Origin: Puniceicoccales bacterium
GTDB taxonomy: Bacteria > Verrucomicrobiota > Verrucomicrobiia > Opitutales > UBA9783
Assembly: GCA_031278975.1 (NCBI GenBank)
Contig: JAITJL010000012.1
Location: 1 to 39,787 of the forward strand
DNA: 39,787 nucleotides
Reading direction: 5' to 3'
The notes beneath the pieces were generated by a model. The model worked only from the letters and a program-made list of their open reading frames with translations, searched no databases and was not told the DNA's origin. The position numbers were made by a program, and so were the translations under genes. This document shows, in pieces, positions 18,009-26,459 of the stretch. Every line of letters begins with the position of its first letter. The first letter of the stretch is position 1.

Positions 18009-18754
18009 AGGCATTACATTTGGCTATTGGCATTTTTGATGGTGTGCATTTGGGGCATCGAACGCTTATTGGCAAAGCTGTTGAAAATGCTCGCAATACC
18101 CATGCGTGGTCGGGTGTATTAAGTTTTCATCCTCATCCCCAAAAAGTACTTGGCTTTCCTCAGGCTCCAAAAATGATTTACCCTATCCAGCAACGTTACC
18201 GATTGCTAAAAGAATTACAAGTAGACCATATCTTTGTAAAACACTTCACGCCCGCGTGGTCACAGTTCCAACCAAATCGCTTTTTTTCCTTTTTAAAACG
18301 TATATTCCCCAATCTGCACACGGTGTACGTTGGAGAAGATTTTCACTTCGGATACCAACGCCAAGGCAACATTGCAACATTGGAAATACTCTGCCAAAGA
18401 GAGAACAATGTACACCTTAACGTAACGCAGCCCTGTACATACGAAGGTGAACGCATTTGTAGCACACGCATTCGTAATGCCCTGCAAACGGGACAGATTT
18501 ATTTGGTAAATACCCTCCTTGGGAAATCTTACCATCGGTTGGGACAACTAAAATACTTCAAAAAACATCACCCTTACATCCTACAGTTTCCATATCTTTA
18601 CGAAATTCAATTACCACCAGGTACCTACGCTGTTCAATTGTGCGCCAAGAATTACTTTTCTCTCGCAAAACTTACCGTAGAAGCAACTTCTTTTATGTTT
18701 GTACAACCGGAAATTGCTCCCAGCATACATCAAAACATAACAATTAACTTTTGA
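18005..18754 (+). CDS. ribF: RibF-like FMN adenylyltransferase with a degenerate riboflavin-kinase half
   Basis: The ATG at 18005 overlaps the truB stop (ATGA). The N-terminal nucleotidyltransferase domain is intact: LAIGIFDGVHLGHRTLI (residues 6-22), then VGEDFHFGYQRQGN (about 110-125) and ERICSTRIRNAL (about 150-160). Bifunctional RibF is about 310 aa with a C-terminal kinase domain that begins near GRPY..G.V and contains G(K)xxGFPTAN. Here the product is only 249 aa. The region after LLGKSYHRLGQL has no GFPTAN motif, no kinase Glu motif, and ends early. So FAD synthetase activity is likely, while riboflavin kinase activity is doubtful. Confidence 0.9.
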   Translation: MKALHLAIGIFDGVHLGHRTLIGKAVENARNTHAWSGVLSFHPHPQKVLGFPQAPKMIYPIQQRYRLLKELQVDHIFVKHFTPAWSQFQPNRFFSFLKRIFPNLHTVYVGEDFHFGYQRQGNIATLEILCQRENNVHLNVTQPCTYEGERICSTRIRNALQTGQIYLVNTLLGKSYHRLGQLKYFKKHHPYILQFPYLYEIQLPPGTYAVQLCAKNYFSLAKLTVEATSFMFVQPEIAPSIHQNITINF

Positions 18755-18868
18755 AGTGGCACCCTTGCACATTAACAATATACATTGTTTATGGAGAAGG
18801 ACATTTGCCCAAAGAATCGTATAAATCATTTTCTCACAATCCGTTTTAACAGCGTTCCAAAAGCCATT

Positions 18869-21061
18869 TTATGAAATCTCGTAAGAAAAAATAAGCGTCG
18901 ATAGAGGCGGTAAGTATACGTTTAAAGAATAAGGACGTCCATGCCGCTCTACATATTGAGTCACCAAGGAACCCAAATTGCCTCTATTTTTACCATTATA
19001 ACAGTTTGCATCCGTATTTAACACCTCTTTCCAGGTACCTGCAAAAGGTACTCCCAAGTAGTAATGTGAACGTTCTACGGGTGTAAAATTTGAAATAAAA
19101 AGTAACGTCTGATGCGAATTTAAGTCACGACGTACAAAAGAAAATACACTGTTTTGGTAATCATCGGGATCAATCCATTCAAAACCGCCCCTTTGTTGGT
19201 CCCATTGAGACCAAAACGCATATCGCTTATATATAACGTTTAAATCTTTTACAAGCTGCTGGATACCCCGATGATTGGGATACTGCAACAAACACCAATC
19301 GAGTTCTTTGCCATAATCCCATTCGATCACTTGCCCTATCTCATCACCCATAAACAAGGTTTTCTTACCTGGCCATCCCCACATGTAGGCATAGAGAGCC
19401 TTTAAAGTACTTATTTTGTCGTCAAAGAAAAAAGATCCCATCTTATTAACCATCGATCCTTTACCGTGTACAACCTCGTCGTGGGAAAATACCATCATAA
19501 AACTTTCAGAATATTGATATAACATCCCGAAACTCATTTTATTGTGATGATACCTTCTATAAATGGGATCCTCTCTGCAGTAGTCCAGCACATCGTGCAT
19601 CCAACCCATATTCCACTTAAAATCAAAGCCCAAACCGGATGCATGCGTTGGATGCGAGACTCGACCCGATGATGTCGATTCTTCAGCAATGGTCAAAACC
19701 CCTGGATAATATTGATGAACAAGATCGTTCACGTAACGTAAAAAATTAATTGCTTCGATGTTTTCCTCACCTCCGTAACAATTTGGAATCCATGCATCAC
19801 CTTGCCGAGAATAATTTAAATATAACATGGAGGCAACGGCGTCTACCCGGAGTCCATCCACATGAAATCGATCTAACCAAGCGAGCGCGCTGCACAGCAA
19901 AAAATTTCTGACCTCGTGACGACCATAATTAAAAATAAGTGTACCCCAATCGGGATGCTCTCCTTGACGTGGATCTGCGTGTTCGTACAATGCAGTCCCA
20001 TCAAATTTGGCCAACGCAAATGTATCTTTGGGAAAATGTCCCGGCACCCAGTCCACAATAACCCCTATCTCATTTTTATGAAAAGTGTTTATCAAATACA
20101 TAAAATCTTCCGGTGAGCCGTAGCGTGAAGTAGGGGCAAAAAATCCGGTTACCTGATACCCCCAAGAACCTAAAAAAGGATGCTCGGAAACGGGTAAAAG
20201 TTCTACGTGCGTAAAACCGAGATCTTTAACGTATGGGACTAAATTTTCTGCCAATTCCCGATATGTCAGAGGCCTCTTTTCTCCACGCTCGTTTACTGCG
20301 TGTTTCCATGAACCTAAATGAACTTCGTATACCGTAATAGGCGATTCCCGTCCATGGGTTTGAGCACGTTTCACAAGCCACTGTTCATCCTCCCATTTAA
20401 AAGTATTTTCACGTGCGATGATGGAAGCATTGTTAGGTGATCCCTCAAAACATAAACCGTAAGGATCCGTTTTTAGTTGCAGTTGTTGATTGGCATCATA
20501 AATTTCATACTTGTATTTCATACCCGCCTGCAAATCGGGAATAAAAATTTCCCAGATCCCCGAATGTTTTAAACAACGCATAGGGTAACATCGGCCATCC
20601 CATCGGTTAAAATCTCCTACAACCGACACACGCTTTGCATTGGGTGCCCAAATGGCGAATGCACAGCCCTCTACCCCTTCATGAGAAATGCAATGAGCTC
20701 CTAATTTTCGGTACGCACGATGATGATTCCCTTGATTAAACAAATACAAATCTTCCTCGGTCAAGGTAGGGCTAAAACAATAAGGGTCTTCTACGTGTTT
20801 AGTACAATCTTCGTAAATAATTTCAAATTGGTACCGAATAATTCTAGGAACGAACGTTGTAAACAATCCTTTTTCGTCGACTTTTAGCATTTCAATCGAT
20901 TCGTTTTGAGTCAGATCATGCAAAAAACATTTCCTTGCATCGCGAAACAGTCCACGAACGACGTATTGGTTCCCTCGAGGGTGTATCCCTAAAAAGTGAT
21001 GAGGATTTGTGTGAATTCCATTCAATAAGGCTTCAAATTCGGCCTGTTCGCTGACGTTCAT
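18869..21061 (-). CDS. glgB: 1,4-alpha-glucan branching enzyme GlgB
   Basis: This 730-aa protein is the length of E. coli GlgB. It has an N-terminal beta-sandwich (HHFLGIHP near residue 22), a CBM48 domain (about 115-200, WAPNAKRVSVVGDFNRWDGR) and a GH13 barrel. Conserved regions include YEVHLGSW, EVHLGSWKH, DWVPGHFP, DGLRVDAVASMLYLNY (catalytic Asp), TIAEESTSS (catalytic Glu) and FSHDEVVHGKGSM (transition-state Asp). It creates alpha-1,6 branches in glycogen, implying storage polysaccharide. No other glycogen gene is in the window. It stands alone at the end of a leftward series of genes, 116 nt downstream of the amidase gene. Confidence 0.98.
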   Translation of the reverse strand: MNVSEQAEFEALLNGIHTNPHHFLGIHPRGNQYVVRGLFRDARKCFLHDLTQNESIEMLKVDEKGLFTTFVPRIIRYQFEIIYEDCTKHVEDPYCFSPTLTEEDLYLFNQGNHHRAYRKLGAHCISHEGVEGCAFAIWAPNAKRVSVVGDFNRWDGRCYPMRCLKHSGIWEIFIPDLQAGMKYKYEIYDANQQLQLKTDPYGLCFEGSPNNASIIARENTFKWEDEQWLVKRAQTHGRESPITVYEVHLGSWKHAVNERGEKRPLTYRELAENLVPYVKDLGFTHVELLPVSEHPFLGSWGYQVTGFFAPTSRYGSPEDFMYLINTFHKNEIGVIVDWVPGHFPKDTFALAKFDGTALYEHADPRQGEHPDWGTLIFNYGRHEVRNFLLCSALAWLDRFHVDGLRVDAVASMLYLNYSRQGDAWIPNCYGGEENIEAINFLRYVNDLVHQYYPGVLTIAEESTSSGRVSHPTHASGLGFDFKWNMGWMHDVLDYCREDPIYRRYHHNKMSFGMLYQYSESFMMVFSHDEVVHGKGSMVNKMGSFFFDDKISTLKALYAYMWGWPGKKTLFMGDEIGQVIEWDYGKELDWCLLQYPNHRGIQQLVKDLNVIYKRYAFWSQWDQQRGGFEWIDPDDYQNSVFSFVRRDLNSHQTLLFISNFTPVERSHYYLGVPFAGTWKEVLNTDANCYNGKNRGNLGSLVTQYVERHGRPYSLNVYLPPLSTLIFSYEIS

Positions 21062-21177
21062 TGACTTGCAATCAACTTATCAACCTTATTGATTTAAGTC
21101 GAGTTTTTTCATCAAGTCGCAAACTTGCAAAATGCCCTTTCTTGCATCGCAAAATTGCTAGGGATGCAGGCACATGA

Positions 21178-22326
21178 TTACGGATATGCGTTTAACAAAG
21201 CCTGTTTATTCGGTTTGCCTTGTGATTTTAACAAAGGACGTTTCGGTAAACTTAACTTCTTGTTTTGAAAATTTTTTAGAACCTGCGTGGACTGAACAAC
21301 GGCCGTACGCATTATCGTATTGTGTACGTAACGTTGTATTCCTTCAACAATGCTGCTAACCAGTTTTTCTTGGTAAATACTTGTAGCGATTCTTTTTGCT
21401 TCATCGTCGTTACTCAGAAACCCACATTCGATTAAAACAGCAGGACAATGGATATGCCTCAAAACACCAAACCGGGCTCGACGTACGCCACGATCGATAC
21501 TCCCCAAGCGTATAGTCACACTTTTCTGAATACAATAAGCCAAATACGTGTTTTGAACATCAAACCTATTGTTAATCTCCGTTGAGCCATCCGAAACCAA
21601 TGCCTTTGTACGATCCGTAGACGGATGCGACGCAAATGTGTAAGTAAACGTTTCAATGCCTCGTGCCTGCACAGATTCTGCCGCGTTATAATGTAAAGAA
21701 ACAAATAGCTGGGCTTTCAATTTGTTTGCCCATTGCCCTCTCCGTTCGAGGCTTAAATCTACATCACTGTCTCTTGTCAAAAAAACCCTGTATCCCAATT
21801 TACTTAAAGCTGTCTGCAACGCACGGGCCGTATTTAACGTCAGTCGCTTTTCTACCAAATTCAATCGGCTATTTTTTGCTCCTTCTGCCATGCCACCGTG
21901 TCCCGCATCAATGACGATGCATCCTCCGTTAGGCAAATATTTTTTTATCTTTTCAGGTTCCAAGAGAGGTTTTAAAATTTTCTCGACATCCACAGCGGCG
22001 ACAAAAAAGCGATTTTGCCTTGGATTTTTTACAACAGGACGCGTCAAAAACAGTTTGGTGCCATCGAAGATCATTTCCTTACTCTCTACAATAAAAGCAA
22101 TGTGATGCGTGCAATTAAAGCAGCGAAAATATTTTCCATCTTCATAGACGCAGCGAAAATTGTAACACTTGAGTACATTTTCAATATCTTCCGTTTTGTA
22201 GACATCACGATAGCTGGAATACTTATTTGTGAGGCGCCTACCTGCGTTCAAAACGTAAGAATTCAATCCTCCCCAATTGATGATGCAGGCAAAAATAGCA
22301 AGAAACCTCCATTGTTTTAGTAGCAT
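21178..22326 (-). CDS. N-acetylmuramoyl-L-alanine amidase (Amidase_3), exported
   Basis: The 382-aa protein starts at the ATG at 22326; an upstream TTG at 22368 is less likely. Its N-terminal hydrophobic segment KQWRFLAIFACIINWGG is a signal peptide. The Amidase_3 domain lies at about residues 145-345: IDAGHGG (zinc His), an acidic zinc ligand in NLVEKRLTLN, FVSLHYNA (zinc His) and VLIECGFLSND (catalytic Glu). It cleaves the bond between MurNAc and the stem peptide during cell separation or wall turnover. The unassigned region at about residues 40-130 may be a small substrate-targeting domain. The basic C-terminal tail (LKNFQNKKLSLPKRPLLKSQGK) is unusual. Confidence 0.94.
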   Translation of the reverse strand: MLLKQWRFLAIFACIINWGGLNSYVLNAGRRLTNKYSSYRDVYKTEDIENVLKCYNFRCVYEDGKYFRCFNCTHHIAFIVESKEMIFDGTKLFLTRPVVKNPRQNRFFVAAVDVEKILKPLLEPEKIKKYLPNGGCIVIDAGHGGMAEGAKNSRLNLVEKRLTLNTARALQTALSKLGYRVFLTRDSDVDLSLERRGQWANKLKAQLFVSLHYNAAESVQARGIETFTYTFASHPSTDRTKALVSDGSTEINNRFDVQNTYLAYCIQKSVTIRLGSIDRGVRRARFGVLRHIHCPAVLIECGFLSNDDEAKRIATSIYQEKLVSSIVEGIQRYVHNTIMRTAVVQSTQVLKNFQNKKLSLPKRPLLKSQGKPNKQALLNAYP

Positions 22327-22405
22327 CTTATAGATAATAAAAATGATTGTGCAAAAAATTAAAGACAAAACTCAGTTAAAAGCATTTTGTGTACACTGAA
22401 GTTAT

Positions 22406-23077
22406 CTATTGCAAGTAACGCGTGAAGTATTTTTCCAAAACCACCCAATCTTTAGGGCAAGGGGACGAAAAATTGTAATGCTGCCCACAAAAATCAAAGC
22501 AAACGTGCTGCAAATGAATATGTAATCCCGAAGATAATGGTTTTTCGTCGGAAGATTTTTTAAAATCAGGCTTGAGGTATGACAAGTACACGTGGTGGTC
22601 TTTTTTGGCAAAACAGGTGTCTCCTAAAACTTCCAAATGCCCACAGTGCGCGTGCAATTGTATTTGCTGTGGTCTCAAGTAATGCGTCGTAGCCCTGATT
22701 CGATGGTAATGGCCGTACCTTTGTTCAACTTTAAATTGCGTGTAAGCCTTTTTCCCCTTCAATTTGGAGAGGAAAGCTTGGTGGGCATCCCACCCAATGG
22801 ACAAATCGCAATCCCATTGCTCGAGGAGCGCGTTCTCGACATAAGCCCAAAGTACAAACTCGAAAATAAATAAATTGGAGCCGTAAGCATTCCGCAGTTC
22901 TCGCTTTGCATCCGCTGTCTTTGCCAACAATAACAAACCGCTTATTTTCGTATCCAAAGAATAAATTAAAGACGTCTGTTCTTTGTGTTGTGCTTGCCGG
23001 GTCTGATTTGAAGATTCACCCGCTTCTTTGGCGTACACGCAAAAACGATCATCCTTGTCGTAGACGATTTTACTCAT
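22406..23077 (-). CDS. Divergent RluA-family pseudouridine synthase-like protein
   Basis: The 223-aa protein matches the outline of RluA enzymes. The segment YSLDTKISGLLLLAKTADAKREL aligns with the catalytic block HRLDxxTSGLLLxAKT, and the ending LHIHLQHVCFDF... SSPCPKDW aligns with the usual RLHLHA...F.HP...AP.P.DW. The catalytic Asp is kept, but the adjacent HR is replaced by YS, and the N-terminal NKPAG motif is not recognisable. An Arg normally stacks on the flipped base, so activity is uncertain. It lies 48 nt downstream of yebC and is probably in the rpmH-to-yebC transcription unit. Confidence 0.65.
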   Translation of the reverse strand: MSKIVYDKDDRFCVYAKEAGESSNQTRQAQHKEQTSLIYSLDTKISGLLLLAKTADAKRELRNAYGSNLFIFEFVLWAYVENALLEQWDCDLSIGWDAHQAFLSKLKGKKAYTQFKVEQRYGHYHRIRATTHYLRPQQIQLHAHCGHLEVLGDTCFAKKDHHVYLSYLKPDFKKSSDEKPLSSGLHIHLQHVCFDFCGQHYNFSSPCPKDWVVLEKYFTRYLQ

Positions 23078-23125
23078 AAAACAAGTAACGTGATTGAAAT
23101 GGATGACCCTCTTAGAAATTGTATA

Positions 23126-23872
23126 CTATACCTCAAGTCCCAAAGATGCATCGAGGTCGTAATTGGAGAATACGTTTTTTACATCTTCAAGATCTTCCAA
23201 CTTTTCAACCAATTTGAGAATCTTTTCACCTAACTCGCGGTCACGGATTTCGATGGAGTTTACGGGTAAATAAACCAATTCTGCGGAAGCTGTTTCCAAT
23301 TGAGTATCTTCGAAAACTTTTACTAGAGCATAAAAATCGTTGACGCCACAAATAACCTCAAAGTGATCGCCTTTGTTTAGAATATCTTCGGCACCCGCAT
23401 TGAGGGTAAGCTCCAGCAGCGCATCTTCGCCAATTTTATCGCTTGCCACCAAGAATTGACCTCTGCGTTGGAAATTAAAAGCCAATGCACCTGTACCTGC
23501 CAAACTGCCACCGCATTTTGTAAAAGTGCTTCGGATGTCCGACACGGTACGATTTTTGTTGTCAGTGGTTACTTCCACGATAAATCCAACACCTCCGGGA
23601 CCGTATCCCTCGTAGATGAGTTCTTCAATTTGAACGCCTGGGATTTCGCCCGTTCCCTTTTGAATGGCTTTCTGAATATTTTCACCCGGCATATTGGCCG
23701 CTTTCGCTTTCAATATGAGCGTACGCAGTTGCGGATTGAATTCCGGATTGCCGCCGCTTACTTTGGTGGCCAGCGTAATTTCTTTGCCAATGAGGCTAAA
23801 TATTTTACCGCGTTTGGCGTCGATGGCCGCTTTATGCCGCTTAATGGTCGACCACTTGCTGTGCCCTGACAT
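23126..23872 (-). CDS. yebC: YebC/PmpR-family protein
   Basis: The 248-aa protein has the invariant start MSGHSKWSTIKRHKAAIDAKRGKIF and the family block NMPGENIQKAIQKGTGE, followed by EGYGPGGVGFIVEVTTDNKNRT. Length is standard. Members act as DNA-binding regulators or, as shown more recently for some, help ribosomes through proline stretches. A ribosome-rescue role would be relevant here because the genome encodes a protein with long proline runs (26460-28715); that link is speculative. It begins 9 nt after yidC. Confidence 0.97.
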   Translation of the reverse strand: MSGHSKWSTIKRHKAAIDAKRGKIFSLIGKEITLATKVSGGNPEFNPQLRTLILKAKAANMPGENIQKAIQKGTGEIPGVQIEELIYEGYGPGGVGFIVEVTTDNKNRTVSDIRSTFTKCGGSLAGTGALAFNFQRRGQFLVASDKIGEDALLELTLNAGAEDILNKGDHFEVICGVNDFYALVKVFEDTQLETASAELVYLPVNSIEIRDRELGEKILKLVEKLEDLEDVKNVFSNYDLDASLGLEV

Positions 23873-23881
23873 AATACCGGA

Positions 23882-25546
23882 TTATTGGGTTAAGGGAGTA
23901 ACGGTTCGTTTTTCCGCTTTACCGAAACGATTGGTGAGCTCTTGTTGCAAAATGGTAAACACGTTTTGTATCGTCCAATACAGTACCAAGGCCGCCGGGA
24001 AACTGTAACAGAATACCAGGAACAAAAGTGGCATCCACATCAATATTTTTTGCTGCATATTATCCATGGCAGGCGTGGGCATTAATCGCATTTGTACAAC
24101 CATTGTAACACCCATTAAAATGGGGAGGATGTTGACGGGAAAGACACCCCAATGGGCAACCGTATCCGGAACCGACAAATCTTTTATCCACAAAAATGTT
24201 TGGAATCGCATTTCCGAAGAAGTTCGCAGCATAAAATACAAACCCAAAAATATGGGTAATTGGACGAGTAAAGGTAAGCATCCCATGGCGGGGTTAACGC
24301 GATGCGCTTTAAATAATTTCATCGTTTCCGCCTGCAATTTCTGCGGATTCGACTTAAATTTTTCTCGAATTTCGCGCAGGGGTTGTTGAATGCTGGCCAT
24401 TCTCTTGGAAGAATGAAGCTGCGCTTGCGTCAATGGCCACATCAATAATTTTATGATAAATGTTAACAATATGATCGTCCAACCCCAATTAGGAACGTAC
24501 GTATGTATGCCTCGCATAGCTATGAGGAGAAGCTTGCTGATACCGCCGAAAAAGCCAAATTGCATCACTTGATCCTGCTCATTTCCCATTTTGTTGAGCA
24601 GTAAAAAATCTTTTGGGCCCACGTAGTATTTCATGGACAATGGATGGTTGTCTTCCTGTAGGTCAAAAAATAACTGGCCTGAGATGCAAGCTTCCAGGCG
24701 TTCGTTGAGTAAAATTTTCCCCGGAGCAGCGTAATATCCCAGAGCGGGGACTTGGGGGGTTAAAATGGCCGTGAAAAACTGATTTTTTATGGAGCCCCAA
24801 TTGAACGACTTGTACACCTGCACAAAGTCGCGTCCCGCCTTTTGCCCCAATCCAAAAAATCCGTTGCTTGCTTCAAAGTCTCCGACCTTGATAAATTCTG
24901 CTTCTTTTCCGTCGAACGCGCCAAAGTTTAAATATTCCTGGTATTTATCACCCGAAGTTGCCGGGAATATTCCCAGATGGAGGCAAATTTGCCTGCGTTC
25001 TCGGGAACCTTTAATCAAGGTTTCGTGTAAAATCAAATAGGGATTGTCGGCGTTGCTGGCCGGCAGACGGTATCCGCGGACAATTTCGGTTCCGTCCTCC
25101 AATTGTGTTGCGAACTGTATGAAATCCTCCGTGTATTTGGAAACTTGGTAGTCCTTGACGCACAAAGGATCGTTTACCTTCCATCCCAAGCCCAAGACTG
25201 GTAAATCTGCATTTTGGTTAAAGATATACGGTTCCGATCGATTAAGCTCCGCCGGATATTTTTTTAAGGCAACCGTACGAATGGCACCCCCGCAATTTGT
25301 GAAGTTGACCCGTACAAAATCGTTTTCCAACGTAATAATACGCTCATTGATGGGTTTAATAACGGTTTTTGGCAACGCAGGTTGCGCCGACTCAATGCGC
25401 GGCAAAGGTTGTGGCGATGCGGCGTTGGACGCCGTTGTAGTCTGCTCCGAAGGGATTGACCGACGCATCTGTCGGTCTTGCCGAATCATTAAGCCAAATG
25501 CCAATGCCAAACAAAAGATACCCAATACAAAATTTTTCCTATCCAT
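23882..25546 (-). CDS. yidC: Membrane protein insertase YidC
   Basis: The 554-aa product starts at the ATG at 25546 (MDRKNFVLGIFCLALAFGLM, TM1); upstream in-frame codons at 25621 overlap yidD and are rejected. A periplasmic P1 domain follows (about residues 70-325), then the conserved insertase core. The core has the hydrophilic-groove segment WGWTIILLTFIIKLLMWPLT, the cytoplasmic loop (LREIREKFKSNPQKLQAETMKLFKAHRVNPAMGCLPLL), QLPIFLGLYFMLRTS and a final Trp/Gln-rich helix. The size and P1 domain are of the Gram-negative type. It inserts membrane proteins alone or with SecYEG, and is encoded 10 nt after yidD. Confidence 0.98.
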   Translation of the reverse strand: MDRKNFVLGIFCLALAFGLMIRQDRQMRRSIPSEQTTTASNAASPQPLPRIESAQPALPKTVIKPINERIITLENDFVRVNFTNCGGAIRTVALKKYPAELNRSEPYIFNQNADLPVLGLGWKVNDPLCVKDYQVSKYTEDFIQFATQLEDGTEIVRGYRLPASNADNPYLILHETLIKGSRERRQICLHLGIFPATSGDKYQEYLNFGAFDGKEAEFIKVGDFEASNGFFGLGQKAGRDFVQVYKSFNWGSIKNQFFTAILTPQVPALGYYAAPGKILLNERLEACISGQLFFDLQEDNHPLSMKYYVGPKDFLLLNKMGNEQDQVMQFGFFGGISKLLLIAMRGIHTYVPNWGWTIILLTFIIKLLMWPLTQAQLHSSKRMASIQQPLREIREKFKSNPQKLQAETMKLFKAHRVNPAMGCLPLLVQLPIFLGLYFMLRTSSEMRFQTFLWIKDLSVPDTVAHWGVFPVNILPILMGVTMVVQMRLMPTPAMDNMQQKILMWMPLLFLVFCYSFPAALVLYWTIQNVFTILQQELTNRFGKAEKRTVTPLTQ

Positions 25547-25556
25547 AAAATGATTG

Positions 25557-25826
25557 CTACGGGACCGGATCAAAACCGCTGCGCGAAGAAAAGGGATGGC
25601 AACGCAAGAGACGACGTCCAATCAAGTAACACGCTTTTAGGAAAGCATATTTTTTCAGGCTTTGTAAAGCGTATTCTGAACAAGTTGGGTAGAAACGGCA
25701 ACGGCACCCCAGGCCGAAAAAGTGACAGGATAGAATGGGTGAAATACAAATTTGATAAAAACGGATTAAGATGCGCGCTAGCCCTGCACACACGATTGAA
25801 ATTGCTCTGTATACCACCCGCATCAT
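25557..25826 (-). CDS. yidD: Membrane protein insertion efficiency factor YidD
   Basis: The 89-aa protein has a short amphipathic N-terminus and the YidD signature: IRFYQICISPIL, then CRFYPTCSEYALQSLKKYAFLKA and LLRCHPFSSRSGFDPVP. It helps YidC insert membrane proteins. Two tandem ATG codons (25826, 25823) are both possible starts. Its place between rnpA and yidC is the classical order. Confidence 0.95.
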   Translation of the reverse strand: MMRVVYRAISIVCAGLARILIRFYQICISPILSCHFFGLGCRCRFYPTCSEYALQSLKKYAFLKACYLIGRRLLRCHPFSSRSGFDPVP

Positions 25827-25847
25827 TTGAATATTTTCAAGGTAAAT

Positions 25848-26219
25848 TTACGCTTGCTGCGCTTCGGCGTGCGTCCGTGGTTGAAAAACTTCCCATACGC
25901 TTTGTTCAATCTCATCCAAGGTAAGCAAAGCTGCCGACGGCGTACGCGCCATCACAACGAGGTCAAAGACATAATGAAAACGCTGTCGTAATCGGTCAAA
26001 GCAAACCCTTACGCGACGCTTAAATTGATTTCTTACCACCGCATTTCCGATTCTTCGAGAAACAACAATGCCCAATCGCGATTCCTGGTTAAATGAACTT
26101 AGGGCAAAAAAAATCAACATACCATTTGTGTACATTCGCATTCCCGAACGATATATGTTCTGGAAATCGCGCGTTCGTGTGAGTCTGTGCCTTCTTTTCA
26201 CGCCTAAAATTAAGCGCAA
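25848..26219 (-). CDS. rnpA: Ribonuclease P protein component
   Basis: The 123-aa basic protein opens with [18 protein letters not shown] and has the diagnostic RNR-like motif [17 protein letters not shown] (about residues 54-70). It binds the P RNA and helps mature tRNA 5' ends. No ATG is well placed: the frame can start at a TTG at 26219, which overlaps the rpmH stop by 10 nt, or a GTG at 26201. The overlap suggests coupled translation with rpmH. The C-terminus is 21 nt from yidD. Confidence 0.95.
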   Translation of the reverse strand: MRLILGVKRRHRLTRTRDFQNIYRSGMRMYTNGMLIFFALSSFNQESRLGIVVSRRIGNAVVRNQFKRRVRVCFDRLRQRFHYVFDLVVMARTPSAALLTLDEIEQSVWEVFQPRTHAEAQQA

Positions 26220-26344
26220 AGCCTTCTACGACCTTTTCTGCGTCTTGCTGCCAGGACTTTACGTCCTCCTTTTGTGGCTTTTCTTGCAAAAAAGCCACAC
26301 ATTCGTATTCGCTTTACCTTGGAAGGTGCATATGTAGGTTGCAT
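26210..26344 (-). CDS. rpmH: 50S ribosomal protein L34
   Basis: This 44-aa gene was found by translating upstream of rnpA. The ATG at 26344 begins [20 protein letters not shown], followed by [20 protein letters not shown] and a C-terminal LCA. The block QPT..PSK.KR....GF.AR.AT.GGRKVL..RR.KGR..L is the L34 signature. A Shine-Dalgarno AGGAG lies 3 nt before the start codon. It is the first gene of rpmH-rnpA-yidD-yidC-yebC. An internal Met-Cys (RMCGFF) replaces the usual NKHGFR, a minor oddity. Confidence 0.95.
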   Translation of the reverse strand: MQPTYAPSKVKRIRMCGFFARKATKGGRKVLAARRRKGRRRLCA

Positions 26345-26459
26345 ACTCTCCTAAGGATTTGAAAAATATCCGCGCAGGTCAATCTAAAAATTGCAGTACT
26401 TACTACATACCGCAGCTGCACGTGTGGGAAACACGTTTTGCAAGGGTGTTAAAGTAGTT

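Noticed and set aside
26345-26459. Replication origin next to rpmH
   Set aside because: rpmH often neighbours dnaA/oriC, but I saw no DnaA-box cluster and no dnaA gene.
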